NCBI RefSeq assembly: GCF_007830495.1 | Contig: NZ_VLKW01000012.1 | Location: 186,001-250,000, forward strand | Source: Pseudoduganella flava | GTDB lineage: Bacteria; Pseudomonadota; Gammaproteobacteria; Burkholderiales; Burkholderiaceae_D | Direction: 5' to 3' | DNA: 64,000 bases | In this document: positions 8,444 through 16,666 of the stretch, piece after piece | How positions within the stretch are numbered: position 1 is the first letter of the stretch | Layout: every line of letters begins with the position of its first letter | Program-made: the position numbers and the translations under genes | Notes under the pieces: model-generated | What the model was told of the DNA's origin: nothing | Seen by the model: the letters and a program-made list of their open reading frames with translations, nothing else | Databases searched by the model: none

Positions 8444-10872
8444 ACGCCGTCCTCTCTCCCCAGTGCTATCACTGCGGCCTGCCCGTGCCGAGCGGATCGC
8501 ACTGGCGCGTCGCCATCGACGGCATCGAACGCGATATGTGCTGCCCCGGCTGCGAAGCCGTCGCACGCACGATCGTCGACATCGGCCAGACCGGCTACTA
8601 CCGCGACCGCACCGGCTATGCGGCCACCGCGGGCAGCGCGGACGTGGTGCCGCCCGAACTGAAACTGTACGACGCCGACCCGCGCTTCGCCGGCAGCGGC
8701 GCCGACAAGGAAGCCGTGCTGCTGATCGAAGGCATCCGCTGCGCGGCCTGCGTGTGGCTGATCGAACGGCGCCTGCTGGCGCTGCCGGGCGTGACGGCCG
8801 CGAACCTGAACGTGGCGACCGAACGGCTCACCGTGCGCTGGCATCCCGACTATGTGCAGATCTCCGGCATCCTGCAGGCGTTGCGCGGCATCGGCTACAC
8901 GGCGTGGCCGTACGATGCGGCGCGCCACGAGGAGCAGTTGCGCAAGGCCAGCCGCACGCTGGGCCGGCAGCTGTTCGTGGCCGGCCTGTCGATGATGCAG
9001 GTGATGATGTACGTGGCGCCCGCGTATCTCGCCGACGCCGGCACCCTGGACGACGACATGGCCGCGCTGATGCGCTGGGCCAGCCTGCTGCTCACCATTC
9101 CCGCCGTGATCTACTCGGCGCAGCCGTTCTTCCGCGGCGCGTGGGCGAGCCTGAAGGCGCGCGCGCTCGGCATGGACGTCCCCGTGGCACTGGGCATCGC
9201 CGCCGCGTTCGGCGGCAGCGTGCTCGCCACGTTGCGCGGCAGCGGCGACGTGTATTTCGATTCCGTCACGATGTTCATCTTCCTGCTGCTGGGCAGCCGC
9301 TGGCTCGAGCTGATCGCGCGGCGCAAGGCAGCCGGCGCGCTCGAGCGCATGCGCCATGCGCTGCCCGCCTCGGCCACGCGCTACGCCGGCTGGCCCGCGG
9401 CGCGCGAGACGGCCGTCGTCAGTGCAGCATCGCTGGCGCCGGGAGACCACATCGCGGTGCGCACCGGCGAAGCGTTTGCGGCGGACGGCGTCATCGCCGA
9501 TGGCCGTACGTCCGTCGACCTGTCGCTGCTGACGGGCGAATCGGCGCCACAGCCGCAAGGACCGGGCGACAAGGTTCCCGGCGGCGCCGTCAACGCCGGC
9601 CCCGCCGTGGTGCTGCGCGTGACGAAACCGGTGGCGGACAGCACGCTGTCGGGCCTCCTGAAGCTGGTCGAACAGGCGGGCGGCTCGAAGCCGCGCATCG
9701 CCCAGTGGGCCGACCGTGTCGCTTCCCGCTTCACGGCGGCGCTGCTGCTGTTCGCGCTGGCCACGTTCCTGTTCTGGAGCTGGCACGATCCGGCGCGCGC
9801 CTGGCCGATCGCGATTGCCGTACTGGTGGTGTCTTGCCCGTGCGCGCTGTCGCTGGCCACGCCTTCCGCGCTGGCCGCCGCCACCGACACGCTGCTGGGC
9901 AAGGGCGTGCTGGTGATGCAGCCGCACGTGCTGGAAACGCTGCACCGCGCCACCCACGTGGTGTTCGACAAGACCGGCACGTTGACGATGGGTCACCCCG
10001 CCGTGCAAACGGTACGCACACATGGCGGCATGGACCGCAACGCATGTATCGCCGTGGCCGCCGCGCTGGAGCAGGGCAGCCTGCATCCGATCGCGCGTGC
10101 CATCGCAGCCTTGCATGAAGAGCAGCCGACGATGCACGATCCGCGGCACGGCTGGCACGCGGATGCATTGCGCGAGGTGCCCGGCCAGGGCCTGGAAGGC
10201 GTCGTGCAGGGGAGGCGCTACCGGCTCGGCAACGGCGCGTTCGTGGCCGGTATCGCCGGCGGCGACGCGCCCGCCGCGCTGCCCGACAGCACCGCGGTCT
10301 ATCTCGGCACCGAAGACGAATGGCTGGCGTGCTTCACGATCACCGACCCGTTGCGCAGCGATGCGCAGCGGACGATCGACCACTTCAAGGCGCAGGGCAA
10401 GCAGGTGGTGCTGCTGTCCGGCGACCGGCAGGTGCTGGCCGATGCGGTGGCGGCGCAGCTGGGCATCGTGAAGGCGATCGGCGATTGCCTGCCGGCGGAC
10501 AAGCTCGCGTACGTGCAGCACGTGCAACAGAAGGGCGGCGTCGTCGCGATGGTGGGCGACGGCATCAACGATGCGGCGGTGCTGTCCGCCGCGGACGTGT
10601 CGTTCGCGATGGGCACCGGCGCCGCGCTGGCACAGGCGCATGCGGACACGGTGCTGCTGCACGGGCAATTGAGCCTGGTCGCCGAGACGGCGGCGATGGC
10701 GCGTGCGACGATGCGGGTGATCCGCGAGAACCTCGCCTGGGCGTCGGTCTACAATGCGGTGGCGATTCCCGCCGCGGCGTTCGGGCTGCTGGGGCCCTGG
10801 CTGTCCGGCGTCGGCATGGCGTTGAGCTCCGCGCTCGTCGTTGCGAACGCGCTGCGCCTGCGCTGGAAGTGA
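8440..10872 (+). CDS. ccoI: CcoI/FixI copper-translocating P-type ATPase for cbb3 oxidase
   Basis: This 810-residue P1B ATPase exports Cu+ for insertion into cbb3 oxidase. The N terminus has the CcoI-specific Cys-rich metal domain (CYHC at 9-12 and CCPGC at 34-38), then an HMA domain with GIRCAACVWLIE. Membrane helices carry the CPC ion site (VVSCPCALSLATPSALAAA). The phosphorylation loop DKTGTLTMG, the SLHPIARAI nucleotide site and GDGINDAAVLSAADV are intact. The start overlaps the stop of the SafE-like gene. ccoS follows after 12 bp. Confidence 0.96.
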   Translation: MNAVLSPQCYHCGLPVPSGSHWRVAIDGIERDMCCPGCEAVARTIVDIGQTGYYRDRTGYAATAGSADVVPPELKLYDADPRFAGSGADKEAVLLIEGIRCAACVWLIERRLLALPGVTAANLNVATERLTVRWHPDYVQISGILQALRGIGYTAWPYDAARHEEQLRKASRTLGRQLFVAGLSMMQVMMYVAPAYLADAGTLDDDMAALMRWASLLLTIPAVIYSAQPFFRGAWASLKARALGMDVPVALGIAAAFGGSVLATLRGSGDVYFDSVTMFIFLLLGSRWLELIARRKAAGALERMRHALPASATRYAGWPAARETAVVSAASLAPGDHIAVRTGEAFAADGVIADGRTSVDLSLLTGESAPQPQGPGDKVPGGAVNAGPAVVLRVTKPVADSTLSGLLKLVEQAGGSKPRIAQWADRVASRFTAALLLFALATFLFWSWHDPARAWPIAIAVLVVSCPCALSLATPSALAAATDTLLGKGVLVMQPHVLETLHRATHVVFDKTGTLTMGHPAVQTVRTHGGMDRNACIAVAAALEQGSLHPIARAIAALHEEQPTMHDPRHGWHADALREVPGQGLEGVVQGRRYRLGNGAFVAGIAGGDAPAALPDSTAVYLGTEDEWLACFTITDPLRSDAQRTIDHFKAQGKQVVLLSGDRQVLADAVAAQLGIVKAIGDCLPADKLAYVQHVQQKGGVVAMVGDGINDAAVLSAADVSFAMGTGAALAQAHADTVLLHGQLSLVAETAAMARATMRVIRENLAWASVYNAVAIPAAAFGLLGPWLSGVGMALSSALVVANALRLRWK

Positions 10873-10884
10873 AAGAGAGAAAAC

Positions 10885-11052
10885 ATGGAAGCCCTGTATC
10901 TGCTGGTCCCCCTGAGCATCGCGCTGGTCTTCGGCGCGCTGTGGGTGTTCTTCAAAGCGTCCGACGACGGCCAGTTCGAGGACCTGGAAGGCCCTGCGTT
11001 GCGCATCCTGCAGGACGACGATGCGCCGTCGGCAGGTACCAAGCCGCGTTGA
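10885..11052 (+). CDS. ccoS: CcoS, cbb3 oxidase assembly protein
   Basis: This 55-residue protein starts MEALYLLVPLSIALVFGALW, one membrane helix, followed by FFKASDDGQFEDLEGPALRI. The pattern of helix, aromatic residues, then DGQFDDLEGPA is diagnostic of CcoS, which is needed for cofactor insertion into cbb3 oxidase. Position directly after ccoI is the usual arrangement. AGAGAGA lies upstream of the start. Confidence 0.95.
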   Translation: MEALYLLVPLSIALVFGALWVFFKASDDGQFEDLEGPALRILQDDDAPSAGTKPR

Positions 11053-11234
11053 ACCCGCGGTGTTGTCTTATCTTCATCGAACTTGATCGATCGGCCAGGA
11101 AGCCTTGATCTAAAGGCTTTCCAGCCTGTCCACGGCCCTCGCGGCACCTCGTTGTACCCGCACCTCACTTGGTGCGCACACCTTGTCTTTCAATCCAGAG
11201 TAAATCGTTCGGCACCTAATCCCTTCGGCCAATT

Positions 11235-11276
11235 TTGATCTAGGTCAAGGTTTTTGGGGGTTGCCCTGCGTAACCT
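11235..11276 (+). promoter_or_regulatory. FNR box and class II promoter for ccoNOQPGH
   Basis: TTGATCTAGGTCAA (11235-11248) matches the FNR consensus at 9 of 10 positions. TAACCT (11271-11276) follows after 22 bp, the same spacing as in front of aer. The intervening TTTGGGGGTTGCCCT is also shared. The expected transcription start is near 11283. The remaining 240-bp ccoS-ccoN gap shows no further clear feature. Confidence 0.85.
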
Positions 11277-11294
11277 CCGAATCACATCTAACAA

Positions 11295-12731
11295 ATGTCT
11301 TTCGGGGGTGTTCAATTGGAACAGAACTACAACTACAAGGTCGTTAAGCAATTCGCGATTGCGACCGTAGTGTGGGGCATCATCGGCATGCTGGTCGGCG
11401 TCATCATCGCCGCACAGCTGGCGTGGCCCGCACTTAACTTCGACATACCGTGGCTTACGTACGGCCGTCTGCGGCCGCTGCATACGAACGGTGTGATTTT
11501 CGCATTCGGCATTTCGGGCCTGTTTGCGACTTCCTACTACGTGGTGCAACGCACCTGCCAGGTGCGCCTGTTTTCGGACAAGCTCGCCGCCTTCACGTTC
11601 TGGGGCTGGCAAGCGGTCATCCTGTCCGCCGTCGTCACGCTGCCGATGGGTCTGACCCGCGGCAAGGAATACGCGGAACTGGAATGGCCGATCACGATCC
11701 TGATCGCCGTCGTGTGGGTCTCCTACGCGATCGTGTTCTTCGGCACGATCATCAAGCGCAAGGTGAAGCACATCTACGTGGCGAACTGGTTCTTCGGCGG
11801 CTACATCCTGGCCGTCACGTTGCTGCACGTCGTGAACGGCATGAGCATGCCGGCCACGCTGACCAAGTCGTACTCGATGTACACCGGTGTGCAGGACGCG
11901 ATGATCCAGTGGTGGTACGGCCATAACGCCGTGGGCTTCATCCTGACGGCCGGCTACCTGGGCATGGTGTACTACTTCATTCCGAAGCAGGCCGAGCGCC
12001 CCGTGTACTCGTATCGCCTGTCGATCGTGCACTTCTGGGCACTGATCTTCACCTACATGTGGGCGGGCCCGCACCACCTGCACTACACCGCGCTGCCCGA
12101 CTGGACCCAGTCGCTCGGCATGGTGTTCTCGCTGATCCTCCTGGCACCGTCGTGGGGCGGCATGATCAACGGCATCATGACCCTGTCCGGCGCATGGCAC
12201 AAGCTGCGCACCGACCCGATCCTGAAGTTCATGATCGTCTCGCTGTCGTTCTACGGCATGGCCACGTTCGAAGGCCCGATGATGTCGATCAAGACCGTCA
12301 ACTCGCTGTCGCACTACACGGATTGGGGCATCGCCCACGTCCACGGCGGCGCACTGGGCTGGGTGGGCTTCATCACGATGGGCTCGATCTACTACCTGCT
12401 GCCGCGCCTCGCTGGCAAGACCAAGATGTACAGCACGCGTCTCGTGGACCTGCACTTCTGGGTCGCGACGATCGGCGTGGTGCTCTACATCGCCGCAATG
12501 TGGATCGCCGGCGTGATGCAGGGCCTGATGTGGCGCGCGGTGAACCCGGACGGCACGTTGACCTACACGTTCGTCGAGAGCGTGAAAGCGACCTACCCGT
12601 ACTACGTCGTGCGCTTCGGCGGCGGCGCCCTGTACCTGACGGGCATGCTGATCATGGGCTACAACACCTGGAAGACGCTGTCGGGCCGCGAAGTGCCGGC
12701 GACCGCGATTCCGGAACTGAAAGCCGCGTAA
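11295..12731 (+). CDS. ccoN: CcoN, cbb3-type cytochrome c oxidase catalytic subunit I
   Basis: This catalytic subunit binds haem b and the haem b3-CuB centre and reduces oxygen at high affinity. His63 in RLRPLHTNGVIFAFG is a low-spin haem ligand; WWYGHNAVGF holds the first CuB His and YMWAGPHHLHYTALP the next pair. The ATG here gives 478 residues, but a TTG at 11316 (giving a protein starting EQNYNYKVV) has a purine-rich GGGGGTG just upstream. It would also leave a longer leader after the predicted promoter start near 11283, so the TTG may be the true start. First gene of the oxidase operon. Confidence 0.95.
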   Translation: MSFGGVQLEQNYNYKVVKQFAIATVVWGIIGMLVGVIIAAQLAWPALNFDIPWLTYGRLRPLHTNGVIFAFGISGLFATSYYVVQRTCQVRLFSDKLAAFTFWGWQAVILSAVVTLPMGLTRGKEYAELEWPITILIAVVWVSYAIVFFGTIIKRKVKHIYVANWFFGGYILAVTLLHVVNGMSMPATLTKSYSMYTGVQDAMIQWWYGHNAVGFILTAGYLGMVYYFIPKQAERPVYSYRLSIVHFWALIFTYMWAGPHHLHYTALPDWTQSLGMVFSLILLAPSWGGMINGIMTLSGAWHKLRTDPILKFMIVSLSFYGMATFEGPMMSIKTVNSLSHYTDWGIAHVHGGALGWVGFITMGSIYYLLPRLAGKTKMYSTRLVDLHFWVATIGVVLYIAAMWIAGVMQGLMWRAVNPDGTLTYTFVESVKATYPYYVVRFGGGALYLTGMLIMGYNTWKTLSGREVPATAIPELKAA

Positions 12732-12741
12732 GGAGAACGAG

Positions 12742-13371
12742 ATGAGTGTTGCAAAAAAAGGCTTTTCGCATGAATGGATCGAGAAGAACCCCTGGCTGCT
12801 GATCGCACTGGTCACGCTGGTGGTCTCGGTCGGCGGTGCCGTGGAAATCGTGCCGCTGTTCTTCCAGAAATCGACGACGGAACCCGTGGCCGGCCTGACG
12901 CACTACGCGCCGCTGCGCCTGGCGGGACGCGACATCTACGTGCGTGAAGGCTGCTACGCCTGCCACTCGCAGATGGTGCGCCCGTTCCGTGCCGAGACCG
13001 AGCGCTATGGCCACTACTCGGTGGCCGGCGAGTTCGTGTTCGACCGTCCGTTCCAGTGGGGTTCGAAGCGCACGGGTCCCGACCTGGCGCGCGTCGGTGC
13101 CCGCTACAGCGATGAATGGCACCGTACCCACCTGCGCAACCCGCGCGACGTGGTGCCGGAATCGAACATGCCGGGTTATCCATGGCTGGCCAAGACCAAC
13201 CTCGACCCGCAGGGCATCGTGCCGAAGCTGAAAGCGCTGCAACGCCTGGGCGACGGCTACACGGATGCGGAGATCAAGGCCGCTCCCGCCGAGCTGGAAG
13301 GCAAGACGGAAGAAGATGCGCTGATCGCCTACCTGCAGGGTCTCGGCACCCTGATCAAGTCGCGTAACTGA
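12742..13371 (+). CDS. ccoO: CcoO, cbb3 oxidase mono-haem cytochrome c subunit II
   Basis: This 209-residue membrane-anchored cytochrome passes electrons to CcoN. One N-terminal membrane helix (about 18-40) precedes a periplasmic domain with the CXXCH haem site CYACH at 71-75. RPFRAETERYGHYS, SKRTGPDLARVG and the Met-bearing SNMPGYPW are conserved CcoO motifs. It follows ccoN after 10 bp with an AAGGAG site. Confidence 0.97.
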   Translation: MSVAKKGFSHEWIEKNPWLLIALVTLVVSVGGAVEIVPLFFQKSTTEPVAGLTHYAPLRLAGRDIYVREGCYACHSQMVRPFRAETERYGHYSVAGEFVFDRPFQWGSKRTGPDLARVGARYSDEWHRTHLRNPRDVVPESNMPGYPWLAKTNLDPQGIVPKLKALQRLGDGYTDAEIKAAPAELEGKTEEDALIAYLQGLGTLIKSRN

Positions 13372-13384
13372 GCGGGAGACCGAC

Positions 13385-13555
13385 ATGGCAATCGAACATA
13401 TTTTCGACAGCGCCAGCAGGGTGATGACGGTGATCTCGTTCATCACGTTTGCCGGCATCTGGGCGTGGGCATGGTCCGCGCGCAAGCAAAAGGATTTCTC
13501 CGAGGCGGCCCAGCTGCCATTCACGGAGAAGGACGAGGAGAAGCAAAATGTCTGA
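13385..13555 (+). CDS. ccoQ: CcoQ, small cbb3 oxidase subunit IV
   Basis: This 56-residue single-span protein reads MAIEHIFDSASRVMTVISF and then ITFAGIWAWAWSARKQKDFS. The hydrophobic helix followed by Ser-x-Lys and an acidic tail matches CcoQ/FixQ, which stabilises the complex. Its stop overlaps the ccoP start by 8 bp. GGGAG precedes the start. Confidence 0.93.
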   Translation: MAIEHIFDSASRVMTVISFITFAGIWAWAWSARKQKDFSEAAQLPFTEKDEEKQNV

Positions 13556-14480
13556 TTTCACCAGCGAGTTCTGGAACTTTTATATCGTGCTGCTGACGGT
13601 GCTCGGCATCGTGGGCTGCGCCGTGCTGCTGTGGGCCCAGTCGACGCACAAGGTCACCGCTGAAGAAGCAGCGTCCGGCAAGGTCGGCACCACCGGCCAC
13701 GTGTGGGACGAGGACCTGACGGAACTGAACACGCCGATGCCGCGCTGGTGGATGTGGATGTTCTACATCACCATCGTGTTCGGCGCCGCCTACCTGTTCC
13801 TGTATCCGGGCCTCGGCACCTATGCGGGCAAGCTGGGTTGGAAGTCCTCCGGCCAGTACAAGGAAGAACTGAGCAAGGCCGATACGCAGTATGGCCCGCT
13901 GTTCGACAAGTACCGCAAGCAGGACCTGAAAGCCGTCGCAGCCGATCCGCAAGCCCATGCGATGGGCGAGCGCCTGTTCCTGACGTACTGCGCGCAGTGC
14001 CATGGTTCCGATGCCCGCGGCAACAAGGGCTTCCCGAACCTGACGGACAAGGACTGGCTGCACGGCGGCGCGCCCGAGACGATCAAGCAGACGATCATGA
14101 ACGGCCGTCACGGCGTGATGCCGCCGATGGGCGCCGCGGTCGGTGGCGAGAAGGATATCGAGAACGTCGCGCATTACGTGCTGAGCCTGTCGGGCAGCAC
14201 GGCGGCCGATCCGATCAAGAGCGTGCTCGGTAAAGGCAAGTTCGCCGCGTGCATGGCTTGCCATGGCGCCGGCGGTGTCGGCAACCAGGCGATGGGCGCA
14301 CCGAACCTGTCGGACAAGACGTGGCTGTACGGCGGCAGCGCCGAAACGATCATGGAAACGATCCGCAAGGGCCGCGACAACACGATGCCCGCATTCGGCG
14401 ACTTCCTCGGCGAAGGCAAGGTCCACGTGCTGGCAGCCTACGTGTGGAGCCTGTCCAACGAACCTGGCAAACAGCAGTAA
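13548..14480 (+). CDS. ccoP: CcoP, cbb3 oxidase di-haem cytochrome c subunit III
   Basis: This 310-residue protein starts MSDFTSEFWNFYIVLLTVLG inside the end of ccoQ, after GAGGAG. Two N-terminal helices (about 10-30 and 66-88) anchor a periplasmic part with two CXXCH sites, CAQCH at 148-152 and CMACH at 235-239. GHVWDEDLTELNTPMPRWW is the conserved CcoP linker and MPP/MPAF supply the haem Met ligands. It accepts electrons from soluble cytochrome c and passes them to CcoO. Confidence 0.97.
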   Translation: MSDFTSEFWNFYIVLLTVLGIVGCAVLLWAQSTHKVTAEEAASGKVGTTGHVWDEDLTELNTPMPRWWMWMFYITIVFGAAYLFLYPGLGTYAGKLGWKSSGQYKEELSKADTQYGPLFDKYRKQDLKAVAADPQAHAMGERLFLTYCAQCHGSDARGNKGFPNLTDKDWLHGGAPETIKQTIMNGRHGVMPPMGAAVGGEKDIENVAHYVLSLSGSTAADPIKSVLGKGKFAACMACHGAGGVGNQAMGAPNLSDKTWLYGGSAETIMETIRKGRDNTMPAFGDFLGEGKVHVLAAYVWSLSNEPGKQQ

Positions 14481-14498
14481 AACCAAAGAGGTAGCAGC

Positions 14499-15884
14499 AT
14501 GAACGCCCCAGTCGAACCCAAGGTCACCGAGCACGTCGTACGCATGTACGAGGCGCGGCAACCGATCTATCCACGCGAGACGAAAGGCCGCTACGCCAGC
14601 CTGCGCTGGTTGTGCGTGTGGCTGACGCAGCTCGTGTTCTACGGCGTGCCGTGGCTCACGTGGAACGATCGCCAGGCCGTGTTGTTCGACCTGGGCACCC
14701 GCAAGTTCTACCTGTTCGGGCTCGTGCTGTGGCCGCAGGACTTCATCTACCTGGCGGCCCTCCTGATCATCTGCGCATGGGGCCTGTTCCTCGTGACGGC
14801 GGTGGCGGGCCGCGTGTGGTGCGGCTTCGCCTGCCCGCAAACGGTGTACACCGAGATCTTCCTTTGGATCGAACGGAAGATCGAGGGCTCGCGCGCGGCC
14901 CGCATCGCGCTCGACAAGCAGGGCCCGTCGCTGAAGAAGACGGCCAAGAAGGTCACCAAGCATCTCGTGTGGGGCGTGTTCGCGCTGTGGACGGGCTTCA
15001 CGTTCGTCGGCTACTTCACGCCGATCCACGAGTTGGGCACTTCCGCGTTCACGCTGTCGTTCGGCCCGTGGGAGTGGTTCTGGGTGCTGTTCTACGCGTT
15101 TGCCACGTACGGCAACGCCGGCTGGCTGCGCGAGCAGGTGTGCAAGTACATGTGCCCGTACGCCCGCTTCCAGAGCTCGATGTTCGACCGCGACACGCTG
15201 ATCATCACGTATGACGCGAAACGCGGCGAGCCACGCAGCAAGAAGGGTACGGGCGGCTCGTGCATCGACTGCACGATGTGCGTTCAGGTTTGCCCCACCG
15301 GCATCGACATCCGCAAGGGCCTGCAGTACGAGTGCATCGGCTGCGCCGCCTGCGTCGATGCCTGCAATATCGTGATGGACAAGATCAATGAGCCGCGTGG
15401 CCTGATCCGCTACAGCACGGATCATGCGATGGAGCGCGGCATGAACTCGGCCGAGATCCGCAAGCGCGCATTGCGCCCGCGGGTGCTGGCTTACATCGGC
15501 GCGCTGGTGGCCGTGATCGTCGCCGTCAGCATGACGCTGGCGACCCGCACGCCGCTGAAGGTGGACGTGATCCGCGACCGCGGCTCGATGGGCCGCGAAG
15601 TGGACGGCGGCGCGATCGAGAACGTGTACCGGCTGCAGGTCATGAACACGTCCGAGCGGGGCCACCGCTTCCGCATCGTGGCGCAAGGCTTGCCGGGCCT
15701 GAAGCTGGCCACCGAGGATACCGTCGAACTGGCGCCGACCGAAACGCGCGCCGTGCCGGTGCGCGTGCAGGCGCCGCACGGCGCGGGCAGCGCCGGCTCG
15801 AACCACATCGTCTTCACGCTGACCGCGGTGGACGACAAGGAAATCACCGTCAGCGAAAAAGCGGTCTTCATCGTACCGCGCTGA
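14499..15884 (+). CDS. ccoG: CcoG, polyferredoxin-like cbb3 assembly protein
   Basis: This 461-residue membrane protein has two [4Fe-4S] ferredoxin motifs, CIDCTMCVQVCP and CIGCAACVDAC, plus CGFACPQT and CKYMCPYARF in the membrane part. A C-terminal immunoglobulin-like domain (FixG_C, from about residue 350) ends the protein. CcoG is a cupric reductase that delivers Cu+ toward the CuB centre. It is 18 bp after ccoP and upstream of ccoH, the usual order. Confidence 0.96.
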   Translation: MNAPVEPKVTEHVVRMYEARQPIYPRETKGRYASLRWLCVWLTQLVFYGVPWLTWNDRQAVLFDLGTRKFYLFGLVLWPQDFIYLAALLIICAWGLFLVTAVAGRVWCGFACPQTVYTEIFLWIERKIEGSRAARIALDKQGPSLKKTAKKVTKHLVWGVFALWTGFTFVGYFTPIHELGTSAFTLSFGPWEWFWVLFYAFATYGNAGWLREQVCKYMCPYARFQSSMFDRDTLIITYDAKRGEPRSKKGTGGSCIDCTMCVQVCPTGIDIRKGLQYECIGCAACVDACNIVMDKINEPRGLIRYSTDHAMERGMNSAEIRKRALRPRVLAYIGALVAVIVAVSMTLATRTPLKVDVIRDRGSMGREVDGGAIENVYRLQVMNTSERGHRFRIVAQGLPGLKLATEDTVELAPTETRAVPVRVQAPHGAGSAGSNHIVFTLTAVDDKEITVSEKAVFIVPR

Positions 15885-15962
15885 CCGATACAACGACCTG
15901 GCCGGACATGGTGTCACGGCCGGGCGCACAGGCTAACGAGCCTTTGGCTCACAGGAGTAATC

Positions 15963-16478
15963 ATGGAACTGACGATGTCCGCCACCCCGTGGTACCGCCA
16001 CCGCTGGCCGTGGCTGCTGATGGCCGGCCCGGCGATCGTGCTGGCGGCCGGCAGCTATACCGGCTACCTCGCCTTCACCCAGCAAGATGCGCTGGTCGTG
16101 GGCGACTACTACAAGAAAGGCAAGGCGATCAACCAGGACCTGCGGCGCGACCGCGCGGCCACCGCGCTGGGCGCCTCCGTAGCGCTGCGCTACGACGCCG
16201 AACACGGCGTGATGCACGGCCGCCTGGCCACGCACACGCCTGTGCAGGGCACGCTGCTGCTGCACCTGGCCCACGCCACGCAGCCGGAGAAGGACATCCG
16301 CCTGCTGGTGCGCCCCGACGCGACGGGCAGCTTCGCCGTGCCGCTGCCGCAGCTCGAGCGCAGCCGCTGGGTCATCCTCGTCGAGGACGAGAAGCGCGAG
16401 TGGCGGCTCGAGGGCGAGTGGCAGTGGCCGATGGAGCGGGAGTTGACGCTGGGTGCGCCAGACACGTCCGCAAGGTAA
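15963..16478 (+). CDS. ccoH: CcoH/FixH family cbb3 assembly protein
   Basis: This 171-residue protein has one N-terminal membrane helix (about 15-36) and the motif VVGDYYKKGKAINQDL, which is the FixH hallmark. The remainder is a periplasmic beta-rich domain. FixH/CcoH interacts with the ATPase CcoI and is needed for a stable cbb3 complex. A GGAGTAATC lies before the start. Last gene of the oxidase unit; a hairpin follows. Confidence 0.92.
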   Translation: MELTMSATPWYRHRWPWLLMAGPAIVLAAGSYTGYLAFTQQDALVVGDYYKKGKAINQDLRRDRAATALGASVALRYDAEHGVMHGRLATHTPVQGTLLLHLAHATQPEKDIRLLVRPDATGSFAVPLPQLERSRWVILVEDEKREWRLEGEWQWPMERELTLGAPDTSAR

Positions 16479-16481
16479 TCC

Positions 16482-16515
16482 CAGGGTGCCGAGGTTGGTA
16501 CCCTGACCGGATTTT
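16482..16515 (+). terminator. Probable terminator after ccoH
   Basis: CAGGGTGCC and GGTACCCTG pair as a 9-bp stem with one G-T wobble and a 6-nt loop, 3 bp after the ccoH stop. Only a short ATTTT follows, so termination strength is uncertain. Confidence 0.5.
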
Positions 16516-16571
16516 CGGCACCAGAGGTTTGAAAAATCCACTCGCGCACTCAAATCTGGTACACTCGCTGT

Positions 16572-16650
16572 AACAACTAACCCGTGATGCCGGTGTGGCT
16601 CGACCATCTGGAGCACGGGGGAAGAAGCCGGCGCAAGCCGGTTTTTTCGT
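16572..16650 (+). ncRNA. Candidate small structured RNA or leader ending in an intrinsic terminator
   Basis: A long hairpin has outer stem CCCGTG/CACGGG (16581-16586 with 16614-16619) and inner stem CCGG-T-GTGG/CCATCTGG with loop CTCGA. It is followed by a second hairpin (CCGGC, loop GCAA, GCCGG) and a run of six T residues (16642-16647). A -10-like TACACT lies at 16560-16565; the -35 match is poor. The predicted RNA is about 75-80 nt. It could be an independent sRNA or an attenuating leader of the NYN gene, whose start is 17 bp after the T-run. I do not recognise the family. Confidence 0.45.
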
Positions 16651-16666
16651 TTCAAGGGGAGCAAAG

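Noticed and set aside
7978..10668. Long minus-strand open frame opposite ccoI
   Set aside because: Antisense shadow of a gene with intact P-type ATPase motifs; the same applies to the long frames opposite ccoG/ccoP, the hybrid kinase and the TonB receptor.
11080..11112. TTGATCGATCGG and TTGATCTAAAGG considered as extra FNR boxes upstream of ccoN
   Set aside because: Each has only one good half-site; the downstream TTGATCTAGGTCAA with proper -10 spacing is far better.
16529..16565. TTGAAA as the -35 box for the candidate RNA at 16.57 kb
   Set aside because: The spacing to TACACT is 25 bp, too long for a sigma-70 promoter.
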